Positions 41,718 to 51,435 of a DNA stretch of 64,000 nt are shown one piece after another (position 1 is the first letter of the stretch; every line of letters begins with the position of its first letter). The stretch spans positions 34,706,679 to 34,770,678 of the forward strand of contig OZ024719.1 of the NCBI GenBank assembly GCA_964016875.1, in the 5' to 3' direction. The notes below the pieces were generated by a model, which did no database searches, had not been told where the DNA came from, and worked only from the letters and a program-made list of their open reading frames with translations. Origin of the DNA: Fallopia convolvulus. Lineage: Eukaryota > Streptophyta > Magnoliopsida > Caryophyllales > Polygonaceae. The translations under genes were made by a program, and so were the position numbers.

Positions 41718-44585
41718 TCATGGCGGGTGAAACACGGTGAATTGCTCGCCATTGATGTGTCCATTCCCATTGCCCTCATACCCATAAAACCACCAACGGT
41801 GGTCTATATAGGCATGGTTCTCCGATCTCGGGCCTCTCTCATCATACTCCTCCAACGAATGAGATTTCTCCTCCTTACTTGCTCCATCATGTTCCTCTTT
41901 TCCTACACCAAAGTTATCCAAAGAATTCCTAGGAGACTCTACCAATTCATCTTTCAAGTCACTAAGGCAAATGTAGGAGTCTCCTAAGTCATCTTTCAAA
42001 TCACTTAAACAAATGTAGGAATCAAAAGTTTGGGAAGAATTGTGGTCATAACCAACATCAAAAGGATATAAGTAAGGATACTCTTCATTTTTCCTTGGGC
42101 TAGCATTGATCCTTGACTCATCTTGATCCTCAACTTGCTCCAACAACTCCCTTGCTTGTATTTGTTTATTGAACCCTTCATCACTTCTCAACACAATGAA
42201 CTCTCTAGCAACTTCCACTTCTTCTCTTTTTCTCTTGGCAATCTCTTCAAGTTTGAGGATAGCCAAGGCGTCCGGCTCATTCAAAGCCTTGTTGAAGTGA
42301 AACTCATCCTTTTCTTCACCAATCTCAAAGGAAACTTTGCCGTTTTTGACATCAAACCTTGCCCCAGCCGTAGCTAAGAACGGTCTTCCTAAGATTATTG
42401 GGACCAAGGGGTCCTCGTGCATGTCCAAGATCACGAAATCATCGGGAACAAAGTACTTTCCGACTCGCACCGGCACGTCATCCAATATTCCCTTAGCCTT
42501 GATGATGGAACCGTCGTCCATAGTTAGGGACATATCGGCCGACTCCATTTCACCTAAATTTGCCCTTCTCCAAATACTAGCGGGCATCACCGAAACACTT
42601 GCCCCAAGGTCACATAAGGCTTGGAAGTTTTGAGACCCCACACCAATAGTGATAGCAAAACGACCGGGATCTCCTAGCTTTTGCGGTAACTCCAAGGTCT
42701 TGACCTCATCTTGCATTTCAACTATGGACCTCTTCTTTCTCAAAATCTCTTTTAAAAACTTAGCATAGGATGGCATCTCGCTCAATGCATCGGTGAACGG
42801 GATAGAGATGTTCAAACCTTGCAAAAGCTTGAGAAACCTCTTGAACTTGTTCTCAACAACATCTTTCGGCTTCTTTGAGGGATATGGAAGAGTTATTGCA
42901 CCTTGAATCTTGCTTGGATCGACCTCCTTAGACTTCCCCACTTCACTTGCAACATTTCCTGGTTGGACCGACTTAGGCGCCACGTCGGGCCCGATGTCGT
43001 GTACCTCGGTCCGGGGCAGAGGAATCGATCTTCCTGCTGGATCGACTTCAGGGAACGTCGGACCCGACTTGCTGGGTAAGTCGGTCCGGCTCTCTTCGTT
43101 CTTCTTAGGCATGTGTGGCTCGGGTAGGTTTCGGCCACTTCTCAATCCAATTGACCGGACTTCATTTTGATTGTTTTGAGCTCGGGGGTTCTCCTCGGGT
43201 CGGTCCGAAAGTCTCCCATTCTCTCTCGGGGCTTGAGTGGCAATTTGGGCAAATTGATTATCGACTTGCCTCCTCCATGCACCAAACTCATTGAATTGGG
43301 TCCTCATCTCCTTGAACCCATCCCTAATCTCTTGAGCAAATGATTGTAGCTCATTGAATCCCGTTGGCCTATATGGTGGTGTTTGCGGCGCCCTTGGCTC
43401 GTTTTGGTTGAAGTTGTTGTTGTAGCCTTGAGCTTGACCGTTGTTCCACCGGCAATTACCACCATTGTTGAAGTTGCCTCTTCCACCGAAATTTCCTCGA
43501 ACATAGTTTGCCTCCTCAATTCGCTCGGCCAAGCGCACTTGGCTCTCATTCGGACAAACTTGTGTAGCATGTGCAAAGGATCCACACTCCTCACAAGCTC
43601 TAACATTTTGCTTGTAGTAGTGGACTTGCCTCTTAAGCTTGCTCACTTCACCTTCAAGGAATTGGAGCTTCACATCCTTGTCAATGTCTTCTCCCTTTGG
43701 ATCATATAACTTCCTTGCACCTTCACCTTGAACTTTCACCTCTTTGCTAGCTTGACTCACCCCATACATGGCCTCATAATCGGATAGCTTGTCAAGTAGC
43801 TCCCAAGCTTGATCCGGTGTCAAGTCTATGAACCCACAATCGGTGTGGAGATTGAGCTTGTCCTTCGTTACCGGATCGATGCCTTGGAAGAAGATGTCTT
43901 GGAGCACATAAGGTTGTTGGCCATGAGTAGGACATTGGCGCAACATCTCCTTGAAACGGTCCCATGCTTCGAAGAGAGGCTCATTCGGACCTTGTTGAAA
44001 GCTTGCAATTTTCCTTCTTAGCTCGGTTGTCTTTGAGGTCGGGAAGAACTTCATCAAGAAAGCATCATAGAGTCCCTTCCAAGTTGTGATTGACCTAGGG
44101 GCTTGGCTCTCGAGCCAATGTGTGGCCTTGCCCCCAAGTGACCACTTGAACGCCTTTAGAAGCACATACTCCAACGTCTCCTCGTCGGTAGAGATCGTCT
44201 CACACATGTCCACAAAGCGTTTGACGTGCTCTATGGGACACTCATGTGGACGGCCCTCGAATTGATCACGCTTGATGAGGGAAATGAATTGCGTCTTGAT
44301 CTCAAAATTCTTGGTAACCTCGGGAAGCACAATAACCGGTTCGGGTACCCTCAACTCCGAATGCATGTATTGGCGTGCATTCCGGGGTAGAGCGTTGAGT
44401 TGAGCCTCGGCCCTCATTCGTTGCTCCCGTTCTCTTCTTGCCATCGCCTCTTGATTGTCCTTCTCAAGTTGCAATCTAGCCATTTCGGCCCTAAGTCGAG
44501 CCAACTCCTCATCACCATGGAGAGCTTGATTCTCCATCCTTTTCCTTATTCGGGCTTCTTTGAGAATACTTTCCGGATCACTCAC
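41718..44585 (-). CDS. C gag-protease polyprotein, intact
   Basis: The open frame starts at a GTG (44585); the first ATG is at 44537 (MENQALHGDEEL), so the true start is uncertain. Order: a coiled coil (EELARLRAEMARLQLEKDNQ), a capsid region (HWLESQAPRSITTWKGLYDA, FFPTSKTTELRRKIASFQQG), a zinc knuckle CEECGSFAHATQVC, a linker containing LRSGRNL, and a retropepsin-like domain with CDLGASVSVMPASIW and VPIILGRPFLATAGA intact. After the protease comes a 200-residue tail with a duplicated SYICLSDLKD(D/E)L and then a stop; no RT begins. Two motif triads lie in the Thr/Pro linker at 42963-43090. Confidence 0.88.
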   Translation of the reverse strand: MSDPESILKEARIRKRMENQALHGDEELARLRAEMARLQLEKDNQEAMARREREQRMRAEAQLNALPRNARQYMHSELRVPEPVIVLPEVTKNFEIKTQFISLIKRDQFEGRPHECPIEHVKRFVDMCETISTDEETLEYVLLKAFKWSLGGKATHWLESQAPRSITTWKGLYDAFLMKFFPTSKTTELRRKIASFQQGPNEPLFEAWDRFKEMLRQCPTHGQQPYVLQDIFFQGIDPVTKDKLNLHTDCGFIDLTPDQAWELLDKLSDYEAMYGVSQASKEVKVQGEGARKLYDPKGEDIDKDVKLQFLEGEVSKLKRQVHYYKQNVRACEECGSFAHATQVCPNESQVRLAERIEEANYVRGNFGGRGNFNNGGNCRWNNGQAQGYNNNFNQNEPRAPQTPPYRPTGFNELQSFAQEIRDGFKEMRTQFNEFGAWRRQVDNQFAQIATQAPRENGRLSDRPEENPRAQNNQNEVRSIGLRSGRNLPEPHMPKKNEESRTDLPSKSGPTFPEVDPAGRSIPLPRTEVHDIGPDVAPKSVQPGNVASEVGKSKEVDPSKIQGAITLPYPSKKPKDVVENKFKRFLKLLQGLNISIPFTDALSEMPSYAKFLKEILRKKRSIVEMQDEVKTLELPQKLGDPGRFAITIGVGSQNFQALCDLGASVSVMPASIWRRANLGEMESADMSLTMDDGSIIKAKGILDDVPVRVGKYFVPDDFVILDMHEDPLVPIILGRPFLATAGARFDVKNGKVSFEIGEEKDEFHFNKALNEPDALAILKLEEIAKRKREEVEVAREFIVLRSDEGFNKQIQARELLEQVEDQDESRINASPRKNEEYPYLYPFDVGYDHNSSQTFDSYICLSDLKDDLGDSYICLSDLKDELVESPRNSLDNFGVGKEEHDGASKEEKSHSLEEYDERGPRSENHAYIDHRWWFYGYEGNGNGHINGEQFTVFHPP
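42961..43092 (-). repeat. Two motif triads in C gag-protease linker
   Basis: Plus strand GGACC, GGGCCC and GGTCC spaced about 22 and 21 bp, then GGATCG, GGACCC and GGTCC spaced about 21 and 23 bp. Confidence 0.8.
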
Positions 44586-44755
44586 AAACTCAAGCTCAAG
44601 TGTTCCTCAGGAGGAACGAGCTAGCATACACATACGAAACAAAGACACAAACCAAAACAAATCAAAAACAAACAAAGGGTTTAGGCTATTCCCTCACCCA
44701 AATCACTACCAAAACACAAGAAACTCACCAAATTGGCACTCAATGCACTTAGACT

Positions 44756-44773
44756 TCCCCGGCAACGGCGCCA
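44756..44773 (-). promoter_or_regulatory. C primer-binding site
   Basis: Minus strand TGGCGCCGTTGCCGGGGA, six bases after the LTR end. This is the typical Athila PBS, usually matched to tRNA-Asp. Confidence 0.9.
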
Positions 44774-44779
44774 ATCTTT

Positions 44780-46181
44780 TGATCGCTCGGTTGTGCGAGG
44801 GTCTAGAGATACAATTTATAACCCGACCCCGTTGTAGCACGTGGTGGGAGTCGAAAACTCGGGAAATCTACTCGATTGAGGTGCCTAGACACTAGAAAGC
44901 TGGAAAGGAGAACTTAAAACAAAGGAAAACAAAGAGAACAGTCGGGACCGACACAAGTGTCACGTCGGGCCCGATGTTGGCGACAAGAGGGAAGTCGGGA
45001 CCGACGTAGAGCAAGTCGGGCCCGAGGTAGCTGGGTTTTGTCGAACTCAAAGATTGAAAGTAGATCTTGGGCTTTTGGGTTCCTTCTCTAGTAGATTAAG
45101 GCTTTTCCACCCCAATTCAAGCAATAAGTGATGATCGGAATAGGATCGAGTGCTTTCGCCCTCGTTCCAACCACTTCTACACATCGATCATTGGGGAAAT
45201 CCCCTTCGAAGCAAGGTCTTGAGATGGACAAATGTTCACTTTCGCTACTTTGCCAATCACAAGCCTTGATTCCTTACTTTCGTAAGGAATTGTAGCTCTA
45301 TGTAGAGTGGGTTCCTAGAGCAAGCACTCAAGGCTATGGAATTGGGGTTTCTAGCCCAACCTAGCTAGAGTTTTTCCCCATAACCCAAGATCAAGGAGAT
45401 CTACTCCATATGGCAAACAAAGCAAGCAAACAAATCAAAAAGCAAAGCAATCAACATCATCAATCCCAAACCAAAGCAAAGTTTCATTCACAAATCAAAA
45501 GCAATCCACAAACTCCAATCAAAGGTTTCAAAATCCACAAAATCAAAACAAAGCAAAGCTAATCTATCAACCAAACCTATCAAATCTCCCTCTCCTTGGC
45601 CGATTCTCTCTCTTCTCCTTCTTCTCTATCCTCCTTGCTCTCCAAGTATCCTCTTGAGAGTTTTTGAGGGTTGGTCCCTTCCTAAGTGTGGGAACCTCCC
45701 TAAATTAGAAGATAAGAGAGCCTTTATAGATGAGGGGCAAAAGTGGTAGTTTACAATTTCGTGCCTTGGAGCCCAAGCAGTCCAGTGACCGACTCGGACC
45801 GACACGGAGGACCTCGGGCCCGACTTACTGTGCAAGTCGGTCCGAGGTCGAAAATTCAAGTCGGGCCCGGCGTTGGTTCCAGCTCGATCCGGACCTCGTT
45901 CCACCCTCTTCTTGTTGGCTTTTCTCTTGTTCTTCTTCATGGATTTCTCCTCTCTTTCCCTCTTAAGCTCGGGCCTTGCTCCATGTTCCGGTTCTCCTTC
46001 AAAACGACCCTTGATCCATGCCAAAACACCTACAAAACACATAAAACGCGCATAGTCTCCGAATCTCATAGAAATACGGGAACTAAGCTAAAAAGGAACA
46101 AAACACACAAGAAAAGGGGAAAAAGAAAAATAAGTACAGAGGAAATCATATATAAAAACACCACCAAATAAAGAGACATCA
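44780..46181 (-). repeat. C 5' LTR
   Basis: 1402 bp, pairs with 35453-36856. AGTAG follows at 46182-46186. Confidence 0.93.
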
Positions 46182-46186
46182 AGTAG

Positions 46187-46556
46187 CATCCCAAAGATCA
46201 GAAATAGAAGGCTGCTAGGTAATACCAAATGCCTCCTCAAGGCTAGCGTAAGTCAATACATGTACTGAACCTGCTAACTGAAAAGAAATCCTCTCATGCT
46301 CATGGTTATCCTCTAAAGTAATCAGAAATTCCCTAGTCCAGGCAGGGAATGTGGGAGCACTCTTAAAGAAAAAATTACCCAATCCAGCATGGGTCAACAT
46401 CTGTCTAGTACAACTTTCCAATCCTAGCTGCCTCATAGTAACGGGATCAAAAAATAGAGTAGATACGATCTCCCGTCCCTCAATAATCTTCCTCCGAACC
46501 TCATGGATCTCAGAAGTGGCGGATCTAGAACTCATAGCACGCTTCCTAGAACTCAT
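46187..46556 (-). pseudogene. D ORF1-like gene, N-terminal part
   Basis: ATG 46556 (MSSRKRAMSSRSATSEIHEV), then the folded part (GLGNFFFKSAPTFPAWTREF, ISFQLAGSVHVLTYASLEEA). A TAG follows LEEAFGIT at 46215; the sequence then reads QPSISDLWDAT up to the C insertion and resumes at 35447. FQLxG ... L..L is shared with the C protein (FQLGNEDHNLSLRDLATYFG). Confidence 0.78.
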
Positions 46557-47366
46557 AATGCACCAATATGAAGTTTGAATGGATAGAAAAGAGGAGCGAA
46601 TCAGTCGAAAATATCGGAAATAGGAAGCGGCGGCCTGGAAAACTGACGGTGGGCTCGAAGTTCCTGGCGGCGGGTGCCACTAATCTTGGCGGCGGGTGCC
46701 GCTGTTCTTGGCGGCGGGTGCCGCTTGGAATATCTTCGAAAAAAATCGCCGGATCTGCGGCGGTTGCCGCGTGAGTGATGCGAAGGAGGGCGACAAGGCG
46801 AGCGGCGAGGCTGGAGGTCTCAAAAACAACAGAGGTGTGCTTGGATCTTGCCGGATTTGGAGTGGATCTGAACTTTGAAGTTTTTCTTCCTCTCCTCTCT
46901 TGGTTTTTTTCTTTCAATAAGCTCTCTTTTTCCACTCTTGATGATTTTTTTATGAGCACTCACCCTCTCTTTGTTTCTTTTAACTCAACAACCCTCTTTT
47001 TTTCTTTTTCTTTTTTTTTCTGATCTTTTTTTTAAAAGGGAAAAGTGTGTATACTTGTACGGCAGGGGCTGCGGGTGCCGCCGTGTTTACGGCGGTCACC
47101 GCTGAATTGGCGGCGGTCGCCGCTTGGCACTTCGTAGCAAAATTCCTGGAAAAATAAATGGCGGCGGGTGCCGCCGTGCTTACGGCGGTCGCCGCCAATT
47201 ACGTTGTCCTACTTTGCTCCGTCCTGCAGGTTAGTCCACACAAAATAACGGAAAACCGAAAAAAAACAACTAAGCTAGAAAACAAAAATGAAAGAAAGTA
47301 CCTAGGCCGGGTTTCCTCCCGACAAGCGCCTTATTTAACGTCGTGGCTCGACGTAATGCCAATTCA
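46557..47366 (-). other. D spacer between pol and ORF1, GC-rich motif clusters
   Basis: No gene. It contains GGCGGCGGGTGCCGCC-type units: cores at 46672, 46694, 46716 (22 bp apart), then 47073, 47094, 47115 (21 bp apart), and 47166 and 47187 (21 bp). The hairpin lies at 47308-47321. Confidence 0.75.
47308..47321 (-). promoter_or_regulatory. Conserved CGGG-loop-CCCG hairpin (D)
   Basis: Minus strand CGGGAGGAAACCCG about 45 bp after the integrase stop. The stem is unchanged relative to C and A2 and one loop base differs. Confidence 0.65.
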
Positions 47367-50300
47367 TCAGTCTTCAGCTTCGGGCTTTGTTAGGACAGCT
47401 TCCTCAATTGTGTCCTTGGTAAATCCCTCATGATACTTCTTCACTCTTTGACCATTTACTTTGAATATAGCATGAGTTTTGGAATCATAAAGCTCAATTG
47501 CACCATGGTAAAAGACTTGAGCAATCACATAAGGCCCTGCCCAACGAGATCTTAGCTTGCCTGGAAAGAGTCTAAGGCGGGACTGAAATAGAAGGACTTT
47601 GTCACCGGTTGTGAAGTCCTTTCTCAATATATTTTTGTCATGCCAAGCCTTAGTTTGCTCCTTGTAGTGAATAGCATTATCATAAGCTTCAATCCTGGCC
47701 CCCTCCAACTCCTGTAATTGGAGCTTTCTAAGCTCCCCAACTTCTTCCAGTTGTAAATTGCACTTCTTGATAGCCCAATAGGCCTTGTGTTCCAACTCAA
47801 CTGGTAGGTGCCATGCCTTACAAAAAAACAACCTAAAAGGTGACATACCGATAGGTGTTGTGTAAGCTGTCTTGTAGGCCCATAATGCATCATCAAGCCT
47901 CTGGCTCCAATCTTTTCTGCTAGGAGACACCGTCTTCTCCAGAATATATTTAATCTCCCTGTTTGATACTTCAGCTTGGCCATTTGTTTGAGGATGATAG
48001 GCAGTAGAAACTCTTTGGTTGACATGATACTTCTTTAATAGGGCAGTAATTGTCCTATTACAAAAGTAAGTTCCCCTATCACTTATGAGAGTCTTGGGAA
48101 TTCCAAACCTGTTGAAAATATGGGACTTCAAGAAATCTACAACAACTTTGGAATCATCAGTCCTGGTGGCCTTCGCTTCCATCCATTTGGAAACGTAGTC
48201 CACCGCAAGCAAAATATGTATATTATCACTAGAGTTTGGAAAAGGTCCAATAAAATCAATACCCCAAACATCAAATATTTCACAAAAAATTAAACTAGTT
48301 TGGGGCATTTCATCTCTACTGGACATATTTCCAACTCTTTGGCACCTGTCACAAGATTTACAGTAGTTGTGTGCATCTTTAAAGATGGTAGGCCACCAAA
48401 ATCCTGCATCAAGTACTTTCCTAGCAGTTCTTTGAACCCCAAAATGTCCCCCACATGCTCCAGAATGACAAAGTGTAAGGAGAGAATGTACCTCATTTTC
48501 TAGAATGCAAAGGCGGATTACCTGGTCAAAGCAGTGCTTCCAAAGATAGGGATCATCCCAGACAAAAAATCTAGCTGTACTACGTAGTCTGTCCCTCTGA
48601 GCTTTGTTGAAAGGTTGAGGGAATTCACCTGTGTTGAGGAAGTTCACCAAGTCTGCATACCATGGCTCTATGGTGCTCATCTTGAATAAGGACTCATCCG
48701 GAAAGCTTGCTTGAATCTGCTTTTGAGGGGTGCTCTCTTCTTGAACAACTCTGTTGAGATGATCAGCCACCAGGTTTTCAGCACCCTTCTTGTCCTTGAT
48801 TTCAATATCAAATTTACTGAGCAATAGGACCCACCGAATCAATCTTGGCTTTGCCTCTTTCTTTGTCAGTAGGTATCTCAGGGCAGAATGATCAGTATAT
48901 ATGATGACCTTTGTTCCAAGGAGATAAGGTCTGAACTTCTCAAGTGCAAATACTACTGCAAGCATCTCCTTTTCTGTAGTAGAGTAGTTCCTCTGTGCAC
49001 CATTAACGGTCAGTGATGCATATTGAATCACATGAGAAGCTTTGACTTCCTTTTGGCCTAGCACAGCCCCCACCGCATAATCACTAGCATCACACATTAT
49101 TTCAAAGGGCTTAGACCAATCAGGAGCCTAAATAATAGGGGCACTTGTCAAGCGAGCCTTAAGATCATCAAAGGTTGCCTGACACTCAGTTGTGAACTCA
49201 AACAACGTGTCTTTCTTCAACAATTCGCACAGGGGTGCTGGAGAAGTCTTTAATAAACCTGCGGTAGAAACCTGCATGGCCTAAAAAAGAACGAACTTCG
49301 TGCACATTAGTAGGATAGGGAAAAGATTGAATTACTTCAACCTTTGCCTTATCGACCTCAATACCCCTAGCTGAAACTATATGACCAAGCACAATACCCT
49401 GTTCTACCATGAAGTGACACTTTTCAGAATTAAGCACTAAATTAGTGTCAATACATCTATCAAGTACCAAAGTTATGTGATTTAGGCATGCATCAAAATT
49501 ATCCCCATGTACAGTAAAATCATCCATGAATACCTCAATGAAATTCTCAATGTACTCAGAAAAGATGCTTACCATACACCTTTGGAAGGTCCCAGGAGCA
49601 CGCACAACCCAAATGGCATTCGACGGTAGGCAAAATTGCCAAACGGACAAGTGAAAGTTGTCTTTGCTTGATCTTCAGGGGCAATGGCTATCAGAAAGTA
49701 GCCTGAGTACCCATCTAGAAAGCAATAAAATGCTCTGCCTGCCAATCTCTCAAGCATCTGATCAATGAAAGGAAGGGGGGAGTGATCCTTCCTAGTGGCT
49801 GCATTCAAATTGCGATAGTCAATGCAAACTCTGTAACCTGTCTGCAGTCGTGTAGGGACCAATTCTCCTTGCTGATTCTCCACCACTGTAATTCCCCCTT
49901 TATTTGGTACAACCTGTGTGGGGCTAACCCATTTTCTGTCAGAGATAGGAAAAATCATACCTGCTTGCAAGAGTTTCAAAACTTCTTTCTTCACCACCTC
50001 CATCATAGGTGGATTTAGACGCCTCTGTGGTTGCCTAGATGGCTTCTCTTCTCCTTCCAATAGTATACGATGCATGCAAGTAGTGGAGCTGATTCCCTTG
50101 ATGTCAGCAATGGTCCAACCAATTGCTGTCTTGTACTCTTTTAGAACCGCCACTAGCCTGCATTCTTGATCTTTTGTGAGCTTGCTGGAGATGATCACTG
50201 GTAATGTTTCCTTGTCTCCAAGAAATACATACTTGAGGTGGTCTGGGAGTTGTTTCAACTCAATCACCGGTGCCTGCACAACAGAGGGTAACAGCTTTTC

Positions 50301-51344
50301 CCTAGGCAGGGTTAATGGCAAAGGAGTTTTGCCAGGTGGCTCAAGAGGAAGCTTATAATAAGCATCCATCTCGTTTAAAATCTCATGTATATCAGTTGAT
50401 AGAGTAAAATCCAAACTAGAATCAACAATAATAGCTTGCACATCATCTAGTTGATTTTCATCAAAGACATCTTGTACCACAGGCTCAAGCATATCAATAG
50501 CATAGACAGAGTAATCATCAGAAGGATATTTCATGGCTTCATAAATATTATAATTAATGATTTGACCATCAAATTCCATGGTTAAAGAGCCAGTTCTCAC
50601 ATTGATTTTAGTATTGGCTGTTTTTAGAAAAGGTCTCACTAACAGAATAGGGATTGCATGATCATCATGTTCCATTTTAAGCACATAGAAATCAGCAGGA
50701 AAAGTGAGATCACCAACCATAACCAAAACGTCCTCTACAAAACCTATGGGACGAACATTAGACCTATCAGTTAATTGAATAGAGATATTAGTGGCATGCA
50801 TAGGTCCAAGTTTCAGAGATTCACAGAGAGTAGAAGGCATTACATTGATGGAAGCACCCAAAACTAGCATGGCTTTTTCAACTTTAGTACCTCCAATTGT
50901 AATAGGGATAGTAAACATACCTGGATCCCCGCACTTCTTAGGTAAGCGTTTTTGGAGCACAGCTGAAACATGCTCGCTTACCTTCACCTTCTTTTTATTG
51001 TTTTTGTCCTGAATCCGCTTCGTAGTGCACATTCTCTTCAAGAACTTTGCATAGCGTGGGACTAACTTGATCAAGTTAAGAAGAGGAATGTTGACCTCAA
51101 CGTTTCTGAACATCTCGAACATGTCTTTGTCCTGCTTCAAGGGCTCTGTACGCTTTAATGCAGATGGAAACGGGGCAACTGGCTTCCATTCAGGGAGAGA
51201 TTGATATCTTTCTTCATCGGAGGCTTCAGCAGCTAGGCGGTTGTTCATCAGAAGGGCGGCGGTCGCCGCTTGTTTCGGAAAATATGGGCGGCGGGTCATC
51301 ACCGTCGTGGCGGGCGCCGCCGTCTTGGCGGCGGGTGCCGCCAA
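47367..51344 (-). pseudogene. D pol: protease, RT, RNase H, integrase
   Basis: Three open pieces in different frames. 51344-49569: protease, where the expected CDLGASI is MLVLGASINVMP, so the catalytic Asp is Val, then RT start (RVCIDYRNLNAATRKDHSPL, RMPFGLC). A frameshift near 49605 leads to 49650-49198 with GTFQRCMVSIFSEYIENF and catalytic VFMDDFTV. A further frameshift (near 49230) and an in-frame TAG near 49128 precede 49097-47367: RNase H (MCDASDYAVGAVLGQ, YTDHSALRYLL), integrase H-H-C-C (YCKSCDRCQR), WGIDFIGPFP, LISDRG, TNGQAEVSNREIK and the C-terminal part. Composition and order are those of Athila pol. Confidence 0.92.
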
Positions 51345-51435
51345 TTAATTTTTGGTCGCCGCTAATTAATTCCAAATTGTCGTAGCCAAGCTCCTTTTGG
51401 CGGCACCCGCCGCCATCCTCGCGGCGGTCGCCGCC
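51255..51435 (-). repeat. GC-rich motif cluster in the D gag-protease linker
   Basis: GGTCGCC 51261, GGGTCAT 51293, GGGCGCC 51312 and GGGTGCC 51333 (21 bp from the previous), followed by inverted GGCACCCGCC near 51411 and GGCGGTCGCCGCC at 51422. The cluster sits where C has its two triads. Confidence 0.75.

Larger units (their letters stand above)
35453..46181 (-). mobile_element. C: full-length Athila-like element without RT or integrase
   Basis: LTRs 35453-36856 and 44780-46181 with TGAT...ATCA ends; duplication AGTAG at 35448-35452 and 46182-46186, inside the D ORF1-like gene. In reading order: 5' LTR (right), PBS, an intact gag-protease frame of about 950 codons, hairpin, an intact ORF1-like frame, 3' UTR, polypurine tract, LTR. 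RT, RNase H and integrase are absent, with no pol remnant between the protease frame and ORF1. LTRs differ at about 33 of 1400 sites by eye. It must have moved using enzymes supplied by another element. Palindromes have core GGCC. Confidence 0.93.
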
